Made by a program: the position numbers and the translations under genes. A stretch of 64,000 nt of DNA, from contig NZ_FXBQ01000001.1 of assembly GCF_900177545.1 (NCBI RefSeq), forward strand, positions 930,001 to 994,000, read 5' to 3'. Under the pieces are notes generated by a model that was not told the DNA's origin, ran no database searches, and worked only from the letters and a program-made list of their open reading frames with translations. The first letter of the stretch is position 1; each line of letters starts with the position of its first letter. The stretch comes from Maritimibacter sp. HL-12 (GTDB lineage: Bacteria; Pseudomonadota; Alphaproteobacteria; Rhodobacterales; Rhodobacteraceae). Shown in pieces: positions 1 to 7,960 of this stretch.

Positions 1-1
1 A

Positions 2-1040
2 TCAGATATCAGGCTACCGGATGAGCCGGACCGGCTCTGGATCGTTGTCACCATCCCGGAACATGTTCAAGATTATTCGCGCCTCGCGATCTACGGCAAG
101 CTTCATCAACTCGGAAACACCGATCTCTTTGCCGCGGGTACGGCTGCAGTTGGAAGTGGTTGGCCAGCTATTGCGGTGCACCATGATCGCGCGTTCGGTG
201 ACCGCAATACGGCACGCACCTTTCTGTCGGACGTGGTTCTCAAGCAACTTCACCCCGATCTGATCGACCTTCTTCAAGCCATTGCGCTCAGTCGCAACGG
301 TCTCGCGGAGGAGCAGTTGGATGTTGGGCATCGCGCAGATCTTCGCTGGCTGGCGCCATTGCTTACGGTGGATCCGTCAAAGGTCTGGAGACTGAAGTCC
401 GGCTGCATAGCCGTCAGCATACTCGAAGAAATCCTCAAAATGGAGCCCGTGTCGCCGGGTGCGGCGGAGGTGCTGTTTCGCAACGCCCAGCCAGATTTCG
501 CGATCCGCTCGTTGGTGCGAGCAGGCCAGCGCAAGTCGGCCCTGGACCTTTTGAGTCGCTGCGGAGGGGTGATGTTCGGCCACCTCCATGGAGCCCAGGC
601 CACATGACGTGCTCGCCGCCTTCGGCCGGGATGAGGTCGACCCCAGCGTTCTTTCGCTTCGCACCATGACGTCGATGACGATGGGTCAGGTCGGCCATGC
701 TCGCCGCGTGCTCGACCTTGCCATGAGCAATCCCGAAGCTGCGAGCGATGTGCAACTCAGGCTCGCCCGTCTTCTCATGGCGATCTACGACGACCGCCAG
801 ATGGATACCGAGATGTCAAAGGAATGCGGCGCATTGCTTGCCGAGGTACCGCCTGAGGCCCACCTCGTCCGCGGAGCGGTTTACAATATTGCGCTCGACG
901 ACAAGATCCGCCGAGGGCTTTCCGACGAAGTCGAGGCAACGGCGGCTCGTGCTTTGATGCACTACCGCAAGGGCAACGCCCCCTATCCGGCGTTCTACAT
1001 ACACGTCCACCGTGCATTGATGCAGCTCGTTGCAGGCACC
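2..1040 (+). pseudogene. LuxR/MalT-type regulator remnant, frameshifted
   Basis: An open frame enters from the left window edge and runs to a stop at 605-607. Coding similarity then continues in the next frame from about 603 (HDVLAAFGRDEVD) through about 1040. The first part has the look of the post-ATPase region of MalT/LuxR-family activators (RTFLSDVVLKQL, then WRLKSG). The second part is alpha-helical TPR-like sequence (ARRVLDLAMSNPEAASDVQLRLARLL). A single indel near 600 breaks the gene, and no C-terminal LuxR helix-turn-helix follows before cas-like sequence begins. The start lies outside the window and the end position is approximate. Family assignment is by pattern only. Confidence 0.5.
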
Positions 1041-1128
1041 GCAACCAAGGCTGTCCATCGTCAGGGATTTTGGGACATATGGCGGCCTGAGCCAAGAGAG
1101 GATCTGGCTCATCTGTTTGGTTTGATAA

Positions 1129-1341
1129 TGCAGCGGCTTCGCGGTGAAGCAAGCGTCGCGTTTCGATGGTCTGGCGCGGCTCATCGTGCTTTATTTGCCG
1201 CTCGGCGACGGGCTTACGCCGGTTTCCGTCGCCCTCACCCGACTGGCAACGTCACTCGGCCGGAGCTTCGAAACCGGAAAACTCGCGCTCGCCCTGCCCG
1301 AACCGCCCGATTCACTGGTCCTTGCGGGCCTCGGGTCGTGA
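1129..1341 (+). pseudogene. cas1: Possible cas1 C-terminal remnant
   Basis: A short frame opens at 1129 after a stop at 1126-1128 and ends at 1341, reading GDGLTPVSVALTRLATSLGR and then ALPEPPDSLVLAGLGS. This resembles the extreme C-terminus of type II-C Cas1 proteins, and it ends 35 bp before the unmistakable Cas2 start, which is the normal cas1-cas2 order. Everything upstream that should encode the Cas1 catalytic core is missing and replaced by the regulator remnant, so this is at most a fragment. The identification rests mainly on the cas2 neighbour; sequence similarity alone is weak. Confidence 0.45.
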
Positions 1342-1376
1342 CACAGCCTGCAACCTTCCTGTCAGGATACCGGAAC

Positions 1377-1687
1377 ATGTGGATACTGTTGATGTTCGAC
1401 CTTCCCACCGAAACGAAACCGCAACGCAAAGCGGCGACAGGTTTTCCGTCCGCCACTTTTCACTCGATAAAGGCTTCGAACGCAGCCAGTTCTCGGTCTT
1501 CGCACGGTTTGTGAATGGCAAGGAAGCCTTCCAGACGCGGGTAAACCGGATCGAACGTTGTCTGCCCGCCCACGGCGACATTCAGATCCTCAACTTCACC
1601 GACAGGCAAAACCGCAATATCGTGCACTTCTCGGATCAAGGGCGTAGAGCCGCCCGCAAAAACCCGGAGCAACTGGTTCTTTTCTGA
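1377..1687 (+). pseudogene. cas2: CRISPR-associated endoribonuclease Cas2, frameshifted
   Basis: The frame starting at ATG 1377 reads MWILLMFDLPTETKPQRKAA, a signature N-terminus of Cas2 as found in type II-C CRISPR loci (first beta strand with the metal-binding Asp of FDLP). Around 1440-1460 the reading shifts by one base. The second frame continues with DKGFERSQFSVFARF, then LPAHGDIQILNFTDRQ, and ends with the typical PEQLVLF at 1687. Together they cover a full-length protein of about 100 residues with one indel. Cas2 normally works with Cas1 to integrate spacers; here it should be inactive unless the frameshift is bypassed. No cas9 and no repeat array are visible next to it. Confidence 0.85.
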
Positions 1688-1725
1688 TGGTTGATTCTCG
1701 GAAACCTGAAGGTCAAAGTCCCGCG

Positions 1726-1748
1726 AAGCACTTGAATTTCAAATGCTT
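1726..1748. terminator. Inverted repeat after the cas2 remnant
   Basis: Eleven-base arms AAGCACTTGAA and TTCAAATGCTT flank one central T with a single mismatched pair. The structure lies 39 bp downstream of the cas2 stop. It lacks a T-run, so it may be a weak terminator or a relic of the lost locus. It occurs once and is therefore not a CRISPR array. Confidence 0.35.
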
Positions 1749-1832
1749 GCGGGGCGGACCAAGTCTAGCTGTTCAGAATTCGAGGTCCAGCTGCATGGTG
1801 TCTCTGCGGAGGATGACCAATTCTGAGCGAAG

Positions 1833-1878
1833 TGGTGCCCGGGGGCGGAATCGAACCACCGACACGAGGATTTTCAAT
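1833..1878 (-). repeat. Left attachment site: truncated tRNA-Phe 3' end
   Basis: This is identical over 46 bases to 13123-13168 and covers the CCA end, acceptor strand, T arm and anticodon region of tRNA-Phe on the minus strand. Sequence diverges at 1879, before the anticodon arm is complete, so this copy cannot give a functional tRNA. It marks the distal att site left by island integration. Confidence 0.92.
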
Positions 1879-2009
1879 TGGTCTGTTGATCCGCGCGCAC
1901 TGTCTCAGGATCGCTCAACCCGTAACGTAGCCGGTTGAAAACCTTGATCTTTGCGCTTGGCAGATCGTCTCTACCCGTCTCGCGCCGGAGCATTCAAGCA
2001 CGCTGCTCC

Positions 2010-2030
2010 TGCTACCCCAGTGATACCCAC
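2010..2030 (+). repeat. Left arm-type repeat (candidate integrase/excisionase site)
   Basis: A 21-base element beginning TGCTACCC and ending TGATACCCAC matches 13036-13056 at 19 of 21 positions in the same orientation. Each copy sits a short distance inside its island end, as expected for arm-type sites bound by the integrase N-terminal domain. Function is inferred from position only. Confidence 0.5.
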
Positions 2031-2097
2031 GGACGCCGAAGACCACACGGGTATCTCGATCCAGTGCATCCCGATCCAAAACCCTGCAAACCCTCTA

Positions 2098-2134
2098 GGG
2101 TTGTCCCTGACGCGGCTCATCCGCCCATCTTATC
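2098..2134 (+). promoter_or_regulatory. Candidate integrase promoter, shared motif
   Basis: GGGTTGTCCCTGACGCG at 2098-2114 contains a -35-like CTGACG (2107-2112), followed after 16 bp by a -10-like CTTATC (2129-2134). The integrase ATG at 2143 lies only 8 bases beyond the -10 box with no clear Shine-Dalgarno sequence, so the transcript may be leaderless or nearly so. The same layout with identical spacing recurs at 7961-7997. Confidence 0.45.
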
Positions 2135-2142
2135 ATGGGCTT

Positions 2143-3342
2143 ATGAAACGCAAACTCACCACCAAGTTCATCGAGGGGCAGAAGCCCAGCCCGTCGAAAC
2201 GTCTCGATTTCCGGGACGAGTTGATGCCGGGCCTCGTCCTGCGCATCAGCACGTCCGGCACCAAGACGTTCTGCCTGCACAAGCGCATCAACGGCAAGAT
2301 GCGTCGCCTGACCATCGGACGGTTCGGCGTCGTGTCGCTGGCCGAGGCGCGCGAACGGGTGCGACAGGTTCTCTACGAAATCGAGACGGGCCGGTTCGAA
2401 GATCGCACGGGCGTCGAGGCCGAAACCAAACCCACGCTGGGCGACGTGATTCCTGACTACATCGAGAAGCACGCGAAGGTTCACAACCGCGACTGGAAGC
2501 GCAAGGAAGCGCTGCTGGCGAAGTTCACGCCCCTGCACGGCAAACGGATCGACGAGATCAAGCGCGCCGATGTCGTGAAAGCCTGCGACGTGATCCACAA
2601 GTCCGCGCCGGTCAGCGCGAACCGGGCGCTGGCCCACCTCAAGCACCTCATGGGCTGGTGCGTCGAGCGCGGCATGATCGATGCCTCCCCCATCGCCGGG
2701 ATGAAACCGCTGTCCAAGGAACGTTCGCGCGAGCGTGTCCTGACCGACGACGAGCTGGGCGCGCTGTGGACGGCCTGTGACGCCGAAGGCTATCCTTTCG
2801 GGGATTGCATGAAACTGTTGATCCTCAGCGGCCAGAGGCGCGCCGAGGTCGCCGAGATGCGCTGGTCGGAACTCGACCTCGAAAAACGCCTGTGGACCCT
2901 GCCTTCGCAGCGCGCCAAGAACGGCAGGCAGCACACGGTGCCGATCACCGACGCGATGCTGGACGTTCTGCGCAGGGTGCCGAGGTTCCTCGGCTCGGAC
3001 TACGTGTTCACGACCACCGGCAAATCGCCCGTGTCGGGGTTCGGTCGCCTGAAAGACCGGCTAGACAAGGCGCTGCCCGAAGGCACGGAACCGTGGATCA
3101 TCCACGACCTGCGCCGCACGATGTCCACGAACATGGCGATGCTGCGCGTCCCCCAGCCCGTGACCGAGGCGCTGCTGAACCACAAAACGGGTGTGGTCTC
3201 GGGCGTTGCTGCTATCTACAATGTCTATTCATACGCGGACGAGAAGCGCGAGGCGCTCGGCGCTTGGTCGCAACATGTGATGAACTTGGTCAGGTCAAGC
3301 AATGACGCCACCGAAACCGAAATTGCGCAAGCGTCAGGTTGA
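2143..3342 (+). CDS. int: Tyrosine-type site-specific integrase (P4 family)
   Basis: The protein has 399 residues from ATG 2143. An N-terminal DUF4102-type domain (about residues 1-85: RLTIGRFGVVSLAEARERVRQ) is followed by a core-binding domain and a C-terminal catalytic domain. Catalytic residues are visible as the first Arg in SGQRRAEV, the HxxR motif in HDLRRT, and the Tyr in AAIYNVYSY near the C-terminus. It should integrate and excise the island at tRNA-Phe. The frame is open further upstream, to about 1951, but that part has no integrase character and overlaps the arm repeat, so ATG 2143 is preferred. The 3' end overlaps the next gene by 41 bp, suggesting coupled expression. Confidence 0.93.
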   Translation: MKRKLTTKFIEGQKPSPSKRLDFRDELMPGLVLRISTSGTKTFCLHKRINGKMRRLTIGRFGVVSLAEARERVRQVLYEIETGRFEDRTGVEAETKPTLGDVIPDYIEKHAKVHNRDWKRKEALLAKFTPLHGKRIDEIKRADVVKACDVIHKSAPVSANRALAHLKHLMGWCVERGMIDASPIAGMKPLSKERSRERVLTDDELGALWTACDAEGYPFGDCMKLLILSGQRRAEVAEMRWSELDLEKRLWTLPSQRAKNGRQHTVPITDAMLDVLRRVPRFLGSDYVFTTTGKSPVSGFGRLKDRLDKALPEGTEPWIIHDLRRTMSTNMAMLRVPQPVTEALLNHKTGVVSGVAAIYNVYSYADEKREALGAWSQHVMNLVRSSNDATETEIAQASG

Positions 3343-3847
3343 CCTCCTGCTTCTCAGCATCATCCGCGCCTACGAACATCCCGACAGGAAAAGCGAGACC
3401 GAACGTCTGGCAATCGTGCGCGAGGCCCTATTCGGCGAAAAGCGTGGGCGTGGTCGAACGGCCGCATTCGATGATCTGGCGCTATTCAAGGTCGTTGATG
3501 AGGTGCGCAAGCGTGAGCTTGATGGTCTTCGACGAGCCATCGCGAAGAAGAACGAAAAGCCTCAAACGCCCGAATGGGAAACTGAAATCGCGCGTGACCC
3601 CATGAAAGTTCGCGAGGCCGCACGGCGTTTCGCGGAACTGGCCGGAAAAAGCGACAACGTGAGCGATGACGCTGTTGAGCATCGCCTGCGCAGGAAGGCC
3701 GGTGCCCAGTTGACGACACGGGAAATGGCCGAAATCGAGTCTCTGTTCGATCCTGACGCGCCCCATACCCGAACGATGATTGCCGTTCTCGAATTGCTCG
3801 AGAACCTCGGCGTTCAGTCTGAAGTGATCTGGGACGAAAACACCTGA
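3302..3847 (+). CDS. Hypothetical island protein, 181 aa
   Basis: The start overlaps the end of the integrase gene in another frame. The product is charged and probably cytoplasmic. It is rich in Arg, Lys and Glu, is predicted helical, and has no signal peptide, membrane segment or cysteine motif. A family is not recognised. Its position between integrase and the AlpA-like genes, and the translational overlap with int, suggest a role in element maintenance or regulation, but nothing in the sequence proves that. Confidence 0.7.
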   Translation: MTPPKPKLRKRQVDLLLLSIIRAYEHPDRKSETERLAIVREALFGEKRGRGRTAAFDDLALFKVVDEVRKRELDGLRRAIAKKNEKPQTPEWETEIARDPMKVREAARRFAELAGKSDNVSDDAVEHRLRRKAGAQLTTREMAEIESLFDPDAPHTRTMIAVLELLENLGVQSEVIWDENT

Positions 3848-3898
3848 TTTGTGTCCCGCGCTTCGGCGCATCGCCCCTGCTAATCTTCGACTGCATGC

Positions 3899-3918
3899 AC
3901 CCCTTTGGGGTCGACCCC
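3899..3918. promoter_or_regulatory. Alternating palindromes upstream of the AlpA-like gene
   Basis: ACCCCTTTGGGGT (3899-3911) overlaps the perfect 12-base palindrome GGGGTCGACCCC (3907-3918), so the middle GGGGT can pair with either side. It lies 25 bases upstream of the ATG at 3944 and is a plausible operator or mRNA switch for the AlpA-like genes. Confidence 0.35.
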
Positions 3919-3943
3919 TTCATCCAACCGATGGAGGACCATC

Positions 3944-4171
3944 ATGAATATAAACGACGGTCGCAAGACCTTGGCCACACGCGCTGATCTCAAGCGCCTT
4001 GGCATCAACGTGAGCAACACGACCCTGCTGCGCTGGGAGGCCCGTGGGCGCTTTCCTCGGCGTATCAGGATGGCCGGGACCAGCGTTGCGTGGTTCCTGT
4101 CCGAGATCGAGGACTGGCTCGCTGAACGCGCCGCCGAGCGCGCCCGCACGCATTACGCAGACGCGGGGTAG
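3944..4171 (+). CDS. AlpA/MerR-like small DNA-binding protein
   Basis: The protein has 75 residues from ATG 3944, chosen because GGAGGA lies 5 bases upstream. It has the AlpA/excisionase layout: a helix-turn-helix (TRADLKRLGINVSNTTLLRWEARGRFPRR) followed by a beta wing and a W-x-x-x-E-x-x-x-W-L end (WFLSEIEDWLAE). AlpA proteins of P4-like elements act as excisionase or activate integrase. It lies in a plus-strand run with a second small protein of similar design directly downstream. Confidence 0.75.
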   Translation: MNINDGRKTLATRADLKRLGINVSNTTLLRWEARGRFPRRIRMAGTSVAWFLSEIEDWLAERAAERARTHYADAG

Positions 4172-4177
4172 CCAGCC

Positions 4178-4384
4178 ATGAAGATCATCATGAAAAGGGG
4201 CTATTGCCCAAAATGCCTCGAAGAACTGGGCGTGCTGAACAGCCCAGATCAACTGAGGGTGCTCGAAGCCCAAGGCAAGTTTCCTCGCCGGGTCGCGCCT
4301 CTCATGTGGGACGCGGACGAGGTCGACGACTGGCTTGAGCGCTTCACGGGCATCCGTCCGCAGAGGCCGGTCTGCGACTGCTGA
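4178..4384 (+). CDS. Second AlpA-like small protein
   Basis: This 68-residue protein starts 6 bp after the preceding gene. It shares the wing signature with its neighbour (GKFPRRVAPLMWDADEVDDWLERF), but the N-terminal half (GYCPKCLEELGVLNSPDQLRVLEAQ) carries a CxxC pair and a shortened helix-turn-helix. Two more cysteines end the protein (VCDC), so a metal-stabilised fold is possible. An internal ATG at 4190 is an alternative start. It is likely a regulator or recombination directionality factor partner; the exact role is unknown. Confidence 0.6.
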   Translation: MKIIMKRGYCPKCLEELGVLNSPDQLRVLEAQGKFPRRVAPLMWDADEVDDWLERFTGIRPQRPVCDC

Positions 4385-4465
4385 CAACATCATCGGTGGG
4401 GCGAAAAGCGCCCTGCCACCCCCCGACATATCGCGGCCTGAAACAACGCGCGTTTCGCGCGACCA

Positions 4466-5455
4466 GTGCTGCTGCACCTAATGAATGGATACATCATGAC
4501 AGCCGAAATCGATGATTTCTTGACGCCAACACTTTGGGAAGACGGATGGCCAGATCGCATGACCGTCAAAGATCAGGACGAGTTCCTTTTCGCGATCTGG
4601 GGACCACAGGTGGGCGACGGCGAGAAGACTTATGCCTCGCTGTGCTTCCGCAAAAAGGGTTCAACCAGAATGGTTCAGGAGTTTGTGCAGATTGACGACG
4701 ACATGTGTGTGGTCGACCTATTGCGCCACTACAGTCGGCATGAATGGGATCAATATTACAGCCCAAACACATACACGCGGAAAGATCGGAAAATCACCAG
4801 CGTTTCCCAAGAATGCTGGTTTGCCTGGTGCGACGTGGACAAAGCCGACCCGTTCGCATTCAAGCCGAAGCCGTCAGTTGTCTGGGAGACGTCGCCGGGT
4901 CGAACGCAGGCTCTGTGGTTCTGGGACCGGCCGCACATGCCCGGGCTGGCGTCAGCCTATTCGAAGGCGCTCACATATCGTCATGGCGGCGACAAGGGTG
5001 GCAGCGCGCCGAACAAGCTGCTTCGGTTGCCGGGGTCATTCAACCACAAGCCGGATTACGACAAGCCGTTCATTCCCCTGTTGAAATTCGACTCAAGCCC
5101 GATCAAGACCCGCCCCAAGCTACTGTCGGGTCACCATGGCGTTGGCGCGACAAAACCCGACGCGCTGGCCATGAACCCCCATGCACATGACCGCCTCGCC
5201 GTCCTGAGGAAATATCGACCCAAGCTGGACACCTCAACGCGCCACCTGATCCGGCACAACCGCGTGAAGGCACCGGATCGATCCAGCAGGATCTTCGCGA
5301 TGGTCGCTGGCCTGCACGAGGCAGGCGCAACACTCGACGAGATCGCCAGCGTGATCTGGTCCAGTCCGTATTTCCGCGACAAGTACGGCGACGACCAGAA
5401 CGCGCTGGAAACCGAAATATCGCGCATCATCGCACGAGTGGGGGCAGCGCAATGA
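4466..5455 (+). CDS. RepB-type primase-like replication protein
   Basis: The protein has up to 329 residues. GTG 4466, ATG 4481 and ATG 4496 are all possible starts; none has a strong Shine-Dalgarno sequence, and ATG 4496 (TAEIDDFL) removes an unlikely leader. The middle carries the pattern of archaeo-eukaryotic-type primases of plasmids and satellites: WFAWCDVDKADPF, then SPGRTQALWFWDR, then GGDKGGSAPNKLLRLPGSFNHKP. The LRLPGSFNHK strand is typical of RepB-like primases. The 3' end overlaps the RepA-like ATPase gene by 4 bp. Together they form a self-replication module, so the element probably replicates after excision. Confidence 0.75.
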   Translation: MLLHLMNGYIMTAEIDDFLTPTLWEDGWPDRMTVKDQDEFLFAIWGPQVGDGEKTYASLCFRKKGSTRMVQEFVQIDDDMCVVDLLRHYSRHEWDQYYSPNTYTRKDRKITSVSQECWFAWCDVDKADPFAFKPKPSVVWETSPGRTQALWFWDRPHMPGLASAYSKALTYRHGGDKGGSAPNKLLRLPGSFNHKPDYDKPFIPLLKFDSSPIKTRPKLLSGHHGVGATKPDALAMNPHAHDRLAVLRKYRPKLDTSTRHLIRHNRVKAPDRSSRIFAMVAGLHEAGATLDEIASVIWSSPYFRDKYGDDQNALETEISRIIARVGAAQ

Positions 5456-6438
5456 CCTCCAAGAAGAAGGAACTGTTTGTCGATCTGAACACCATCGATC
5501 CGAAGGAGGTCGAATGGCTCTGGGAACCGTTCATCCCGTTCAGCATGATAACTATTATGGAGGGCGACCCCGGCGTGGGTAAATCGTTCCTCGCCATGCA
5601 GCTTGCCGCGCAGATCAGCATCGGTGGCGAACTGCCCGAGGGGCAGAAGCTGGATCGCGGTCGCGTGCTCTACCTCAGCGCTGAGGATGACGCGGCCTAC
5701 ACGATCAGGCCACGCATCGATGCGATGGGGGGCGATCCAACGCGCATTCGCGTGCAGGGCGATTTCCTGTCCCTCGACGAGAAGGGGCTAAACGCCCTCA
5801 TGCGCGAGGTGAGGCGCAAGCCACCGGACCTGCTGATCCTCGACCCCTTGTTCGCCTACGTGCCGAGTGGGCAGGACATGTATAAGCCGAACGTGATCCG
5901 GCAGCTTCTGTCGTTCCTCAAGGACATCGCCGAAACCGGCGAGACGGCGGTGCTGATCGTCCGGCACCTGACCAAGGCCAAGCACGACAAGGCCATCTAT
6001 CGTGGTGGTGGGTCGATGGACGTGATCGGCGCGGCACGGTCGGCATTTCTGGTGTGCGAACACCCGAACGACAGTTCGACCAAGCTGGTGGTTCATATCA
6101 AGCACAACATCGCGAAGCGTGGTCAGACCCAGAGCTACGAGATTTACGCCGAGGACGGCGGCATGGCGACGTTGAACTGGCTGGGGCCGTCAGACATCAC
6201 CATCGATGACCTGATTTCGTCCGAGGGTGGCACGCCCAAGATGTCGGCGCTCGACGAGGCAATCCAGTTCCTGCGCGTGTTCCTCAAGAACGGTCCAGAG
6301 CCGACGACCAAGGTCGAGAAGGAAGCTGCCGCGCGCGACATTTCCGAGAAGACGCTGGAACGCGCCCGGCGATCCTTGGGCGTGGTGTCGAAGAAGAAGG
6401 GAAAAAGCTGGGTGCTGTCGCTGCCAGACGAAGAATGA
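5452..6438 (+). CDS. RepA-like AAA ATPase/helicase
   Basis: The 328-residue protein has Walker A GDPGVGKS at about residues 39-46 and Walker B LLILDPLF at about 124-131. It has the RecA/AAA_25 fold of RepA-type hexameric helicases (DLLILDP, then AVLIVRHLTKAK and GGGSMDVIGAARSAF). A C-terminal winged-helix-like segment (AAARDISEKTLERARRSLGV) is common in satellite and integrative-element RepA proteins. The ATG overlaps the primase stop. It should unwind the replication origin, which probably lies directly downstream in the inverted-repeat region. Confidence 0.85.
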   Translation: MTSKKKELFVDLNTIDPKEVEWLWEPFIPFSMITIMEGDPGVGKSFLAMQLAAQISIGGELPEGQKLDRGRVLYLSAEDDAAYTIRPRIDAMGGDPTRIRVQGDFLSLDEKGLNALMREVRRKPPDLLILDPLFAYVPSGQDMYKPNVIRQLLSFLKDIAETGETAVLIVRHLTKAKHDKAIYRGGGSMDVIGAARSAFLVCEHPNDSSTKLVVHIKHNIAKRGQTQSYEIYAEDGGMATLNWLGPSDITIDDLISSEGGTPKMSALDEAIQFLRVFLKNGPEPTTKVEKEAAARDISEKTLERARRSLGVVSKKKGKSWVLSLPDEE

Positions 6439-6832
6439 CCACAGGTAGGATATGAAGTGCGCCAAGAACGCCAACAGCGCCATCGTGTTTGTTGGCGCAC
6501 TTCGAACCCTCAACATCGCCACGAACATGCATGACGGCCTTGGCGTTCTTGACGGTCTTGAAATCGGCTGGGGGCCGAAAATCTCGGCAGTATGTATGAC
6601 CCCTTGTCCGTCCACGAGGCGCGCGCCGATAAAAAAACGCCTCCCCCCACCCCCCTGTGGTCGCCCTGTGACAGCGCCGCGCGGAACGCCTCGGACCGAC
6701 CCGTTGACTATCTATCAGTCTGTCGGATGCGAGCCGGACCCAAATTGTCGTGCCAAATCATGCGGTCCGCAGTCGCGCTGGGTTTCGGTATCGCGCGCCG
6801 GGTTCCACTCGGGTGGCAAACTGCTCGGGCGG
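6439..6832. other. Intergenic region with competing stem-loops; candidate origin
   Basis: No convincing gene is seen in this 394-bp stretch. GAAGTGCGCCAA (6454-6465) is a perfect inverted repeat of TTGGCGCACTTC (6492-6503). The overlapping segment CAAGAACGCCAA (6463-6474) is also perfectly complementary to TTGGCGTTCTTG (6540-6551), so two stems compete for one strand. A C-rich tract (6640-6660) and an A-run (6631-6637) follow. Position next to the primase/RepA pair suggests an origin or replication-control site. Confidence 0.45.
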
Positions 6833-7063
6833 TCATTCTTGCACCCATCCCTTGCGATGGTAATGGCGCAGCACGATGGCGCGGTTGAACAGGGGGAAGC
6901 CGATCCACAGGCCGTTGAGCGTGAAGAACGACAAGATGGCCCAGAGGAACATGCCCTTGAACAGGTAATAGAAGGGGCCGAACAGCAGGCACCACAGACG
7001 GTGCCAGTTGCCCAGAATGATTTTCGTCTGGCCATTGAAGGCCCATGTCGCGCGTATAGTCAT
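6833..7063 (-). CDS. Small membrane protein, 76 aa
   Basis: ATG 7063 is preceded by GAGGAAA at a good distance, which decides the start over longer readings. The product has a short N-terminal segment and one or two hydrophobic stretches (WCLLFGPFYYLFKGMFLWAILSFF, roughly residues 24-47), then an amphipathic end (NRAIVLRHYHRKGW). The layout recalls the DUF2628 family of small membrane proteins of unknown function. A related-looking short protein lies at 12606-12803. It might act as an effector or superinfection factor, but that is speculation. Confidence 0.65.
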   Translation of the reverse strand: MTIRATWAFNGQTKIILGNWHRLWCLLFGPFYYLFKGMFLWAILSFFTLNGLWIGFPLFNRAIVLRHYHRKGWVQE

Positions 7064-7331
7064 TGCCGATTTCCTCGCTGGCTGCTTGCAATGCCAGCGC
7101 AATAAGATCGGGGACCATCGCCCGTCAGGGTAATTCCCGCGCGGACTATGGAGACCACAGGGGTAGCCGTGTCCGTGCAGATGCCGGGATGATCGCAATG
7201 AGCGCGGCGCACAGCGCGCCAGCCGGTTTTGCGACGGGATCACCATGCGCGAAGCACGCCTCGGCGCTCCTGGCTCAATACAACGCCGCCGCGCGCGCGT
7301 TTCGCTGTCGATGCTCGGGGTTTGTTGCAGG

Positions 7332-7715
7332 TTATTCCGAGTTGCACACCGGCAGGCCGCCATGCGTCTCGACATGCTCCCAGATCAGCCGTCGCTCGGC
7401 ATAGGCGATGTAGGGGTGCAGGATTTCCGGCTTGGGGTCGATGCCGTCTGGCAGGTGCACCGAAACGAACAGGCCAGCCGTGTCGCCATCGAACACGCCA
7501 TGGAACGTGACGCCCCCTGCGTGGCCCTTCTGCCCGGTGGTCGCTGACCTGTGGAACGTCCGTATCCTGTGGCGTATCCCCTTCGCACCCCATGTCCGTC
7601 CGATGTAGACGGTGCTTCCCGGTTCGCCGCGCGCAATCAGATACACGCCTGCACGATCAGGCAGGCTCGCACGGTCGGTCCAAGCGACGGGATGGGACAG
7701 CGCCAGTTCCACCAA
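7332..7715 (-). CDS. GIY-YIG-like nuclease domain protein
   Basis: The core reads GVYLIARG then VYIGRTWGAKGIRHRIRTF, matching the GIY-YIG fold (GVY and YIG strands plus the catalytic Arg position), and ends in a conserved-looking region with Glu (YAERRLIWEHV). TTG 7715 and GTG 7712 are the only start codons near the natural domain boundary. Coding-like sequence continues in frame upstream to a stop at about 7791 (HPDHQSIARALADRGL), so the true start may be missing or non-standard. GIY-YIG enzymes cut DNA in repair, homing and restriction. The partner or target here is unknown. Confidence 0.7.
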   Translation of the reverse strand: MVELALSHPVAWTDRASLPDRAGVYLIARGEPGSTVYIGRTWGAKGIRHRIRTFHRSATTGQKGHAGGVTFHGVFDGDTAGLFVSVHLPDGIDPKPEILHPYIAYAERRLIWEHVETHGGLPVCNSE

Positions 7716-7960
7716 ACCCCGATCTGCGAGCGCCCTCGCAATTGACTGGTGATCGGGGTGTTGGAAATCCGCTCTGACACGGACCCTGTGCCTTTAGCCG
7801 GGCGGCCTGTTGTATAACACAGGCACCCCGACCATAGGTCAAAGGCGTTCAGCCGGTTGCCCGGCCTAGTCAGAGAGGGGTTTCCACGCCCCAACACGGC
7901 TGCGTCTGCCGCGTCGAGATCAGTCATAGCAGCAGATCGAGAAAAGCTAAAGATGTTCTG

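Noticed and set aside
1726-1748. Possible CRISPR repeat after cas2
   Set aside because: It occurs once in the window, with no spaced copies; better read as an isolated inverted repeat.
1951-2142. 64-codon N-terminal extension of the integrase
   Set aside because: It covers the arm repeat and promoter and has no resemblance to P4-type integrases, which begin near the residue encoded at 2143.
6452-7105. Plus-strand frame of 217 codons downstream of the RepA-like gene
   Set aside because: It crosses the inverted-repeat region and runs antisense to the small membrane protein, with biased, low-quality composition.
7637-7927. Minus-strand open frame of 96 codons with an ATG (TDLDAADAAVLGRG)
   Set aside because: It overlaps the GIY-YIG gene in another frame, has no ribosome site and no protein-like pattern beyond the first residues.
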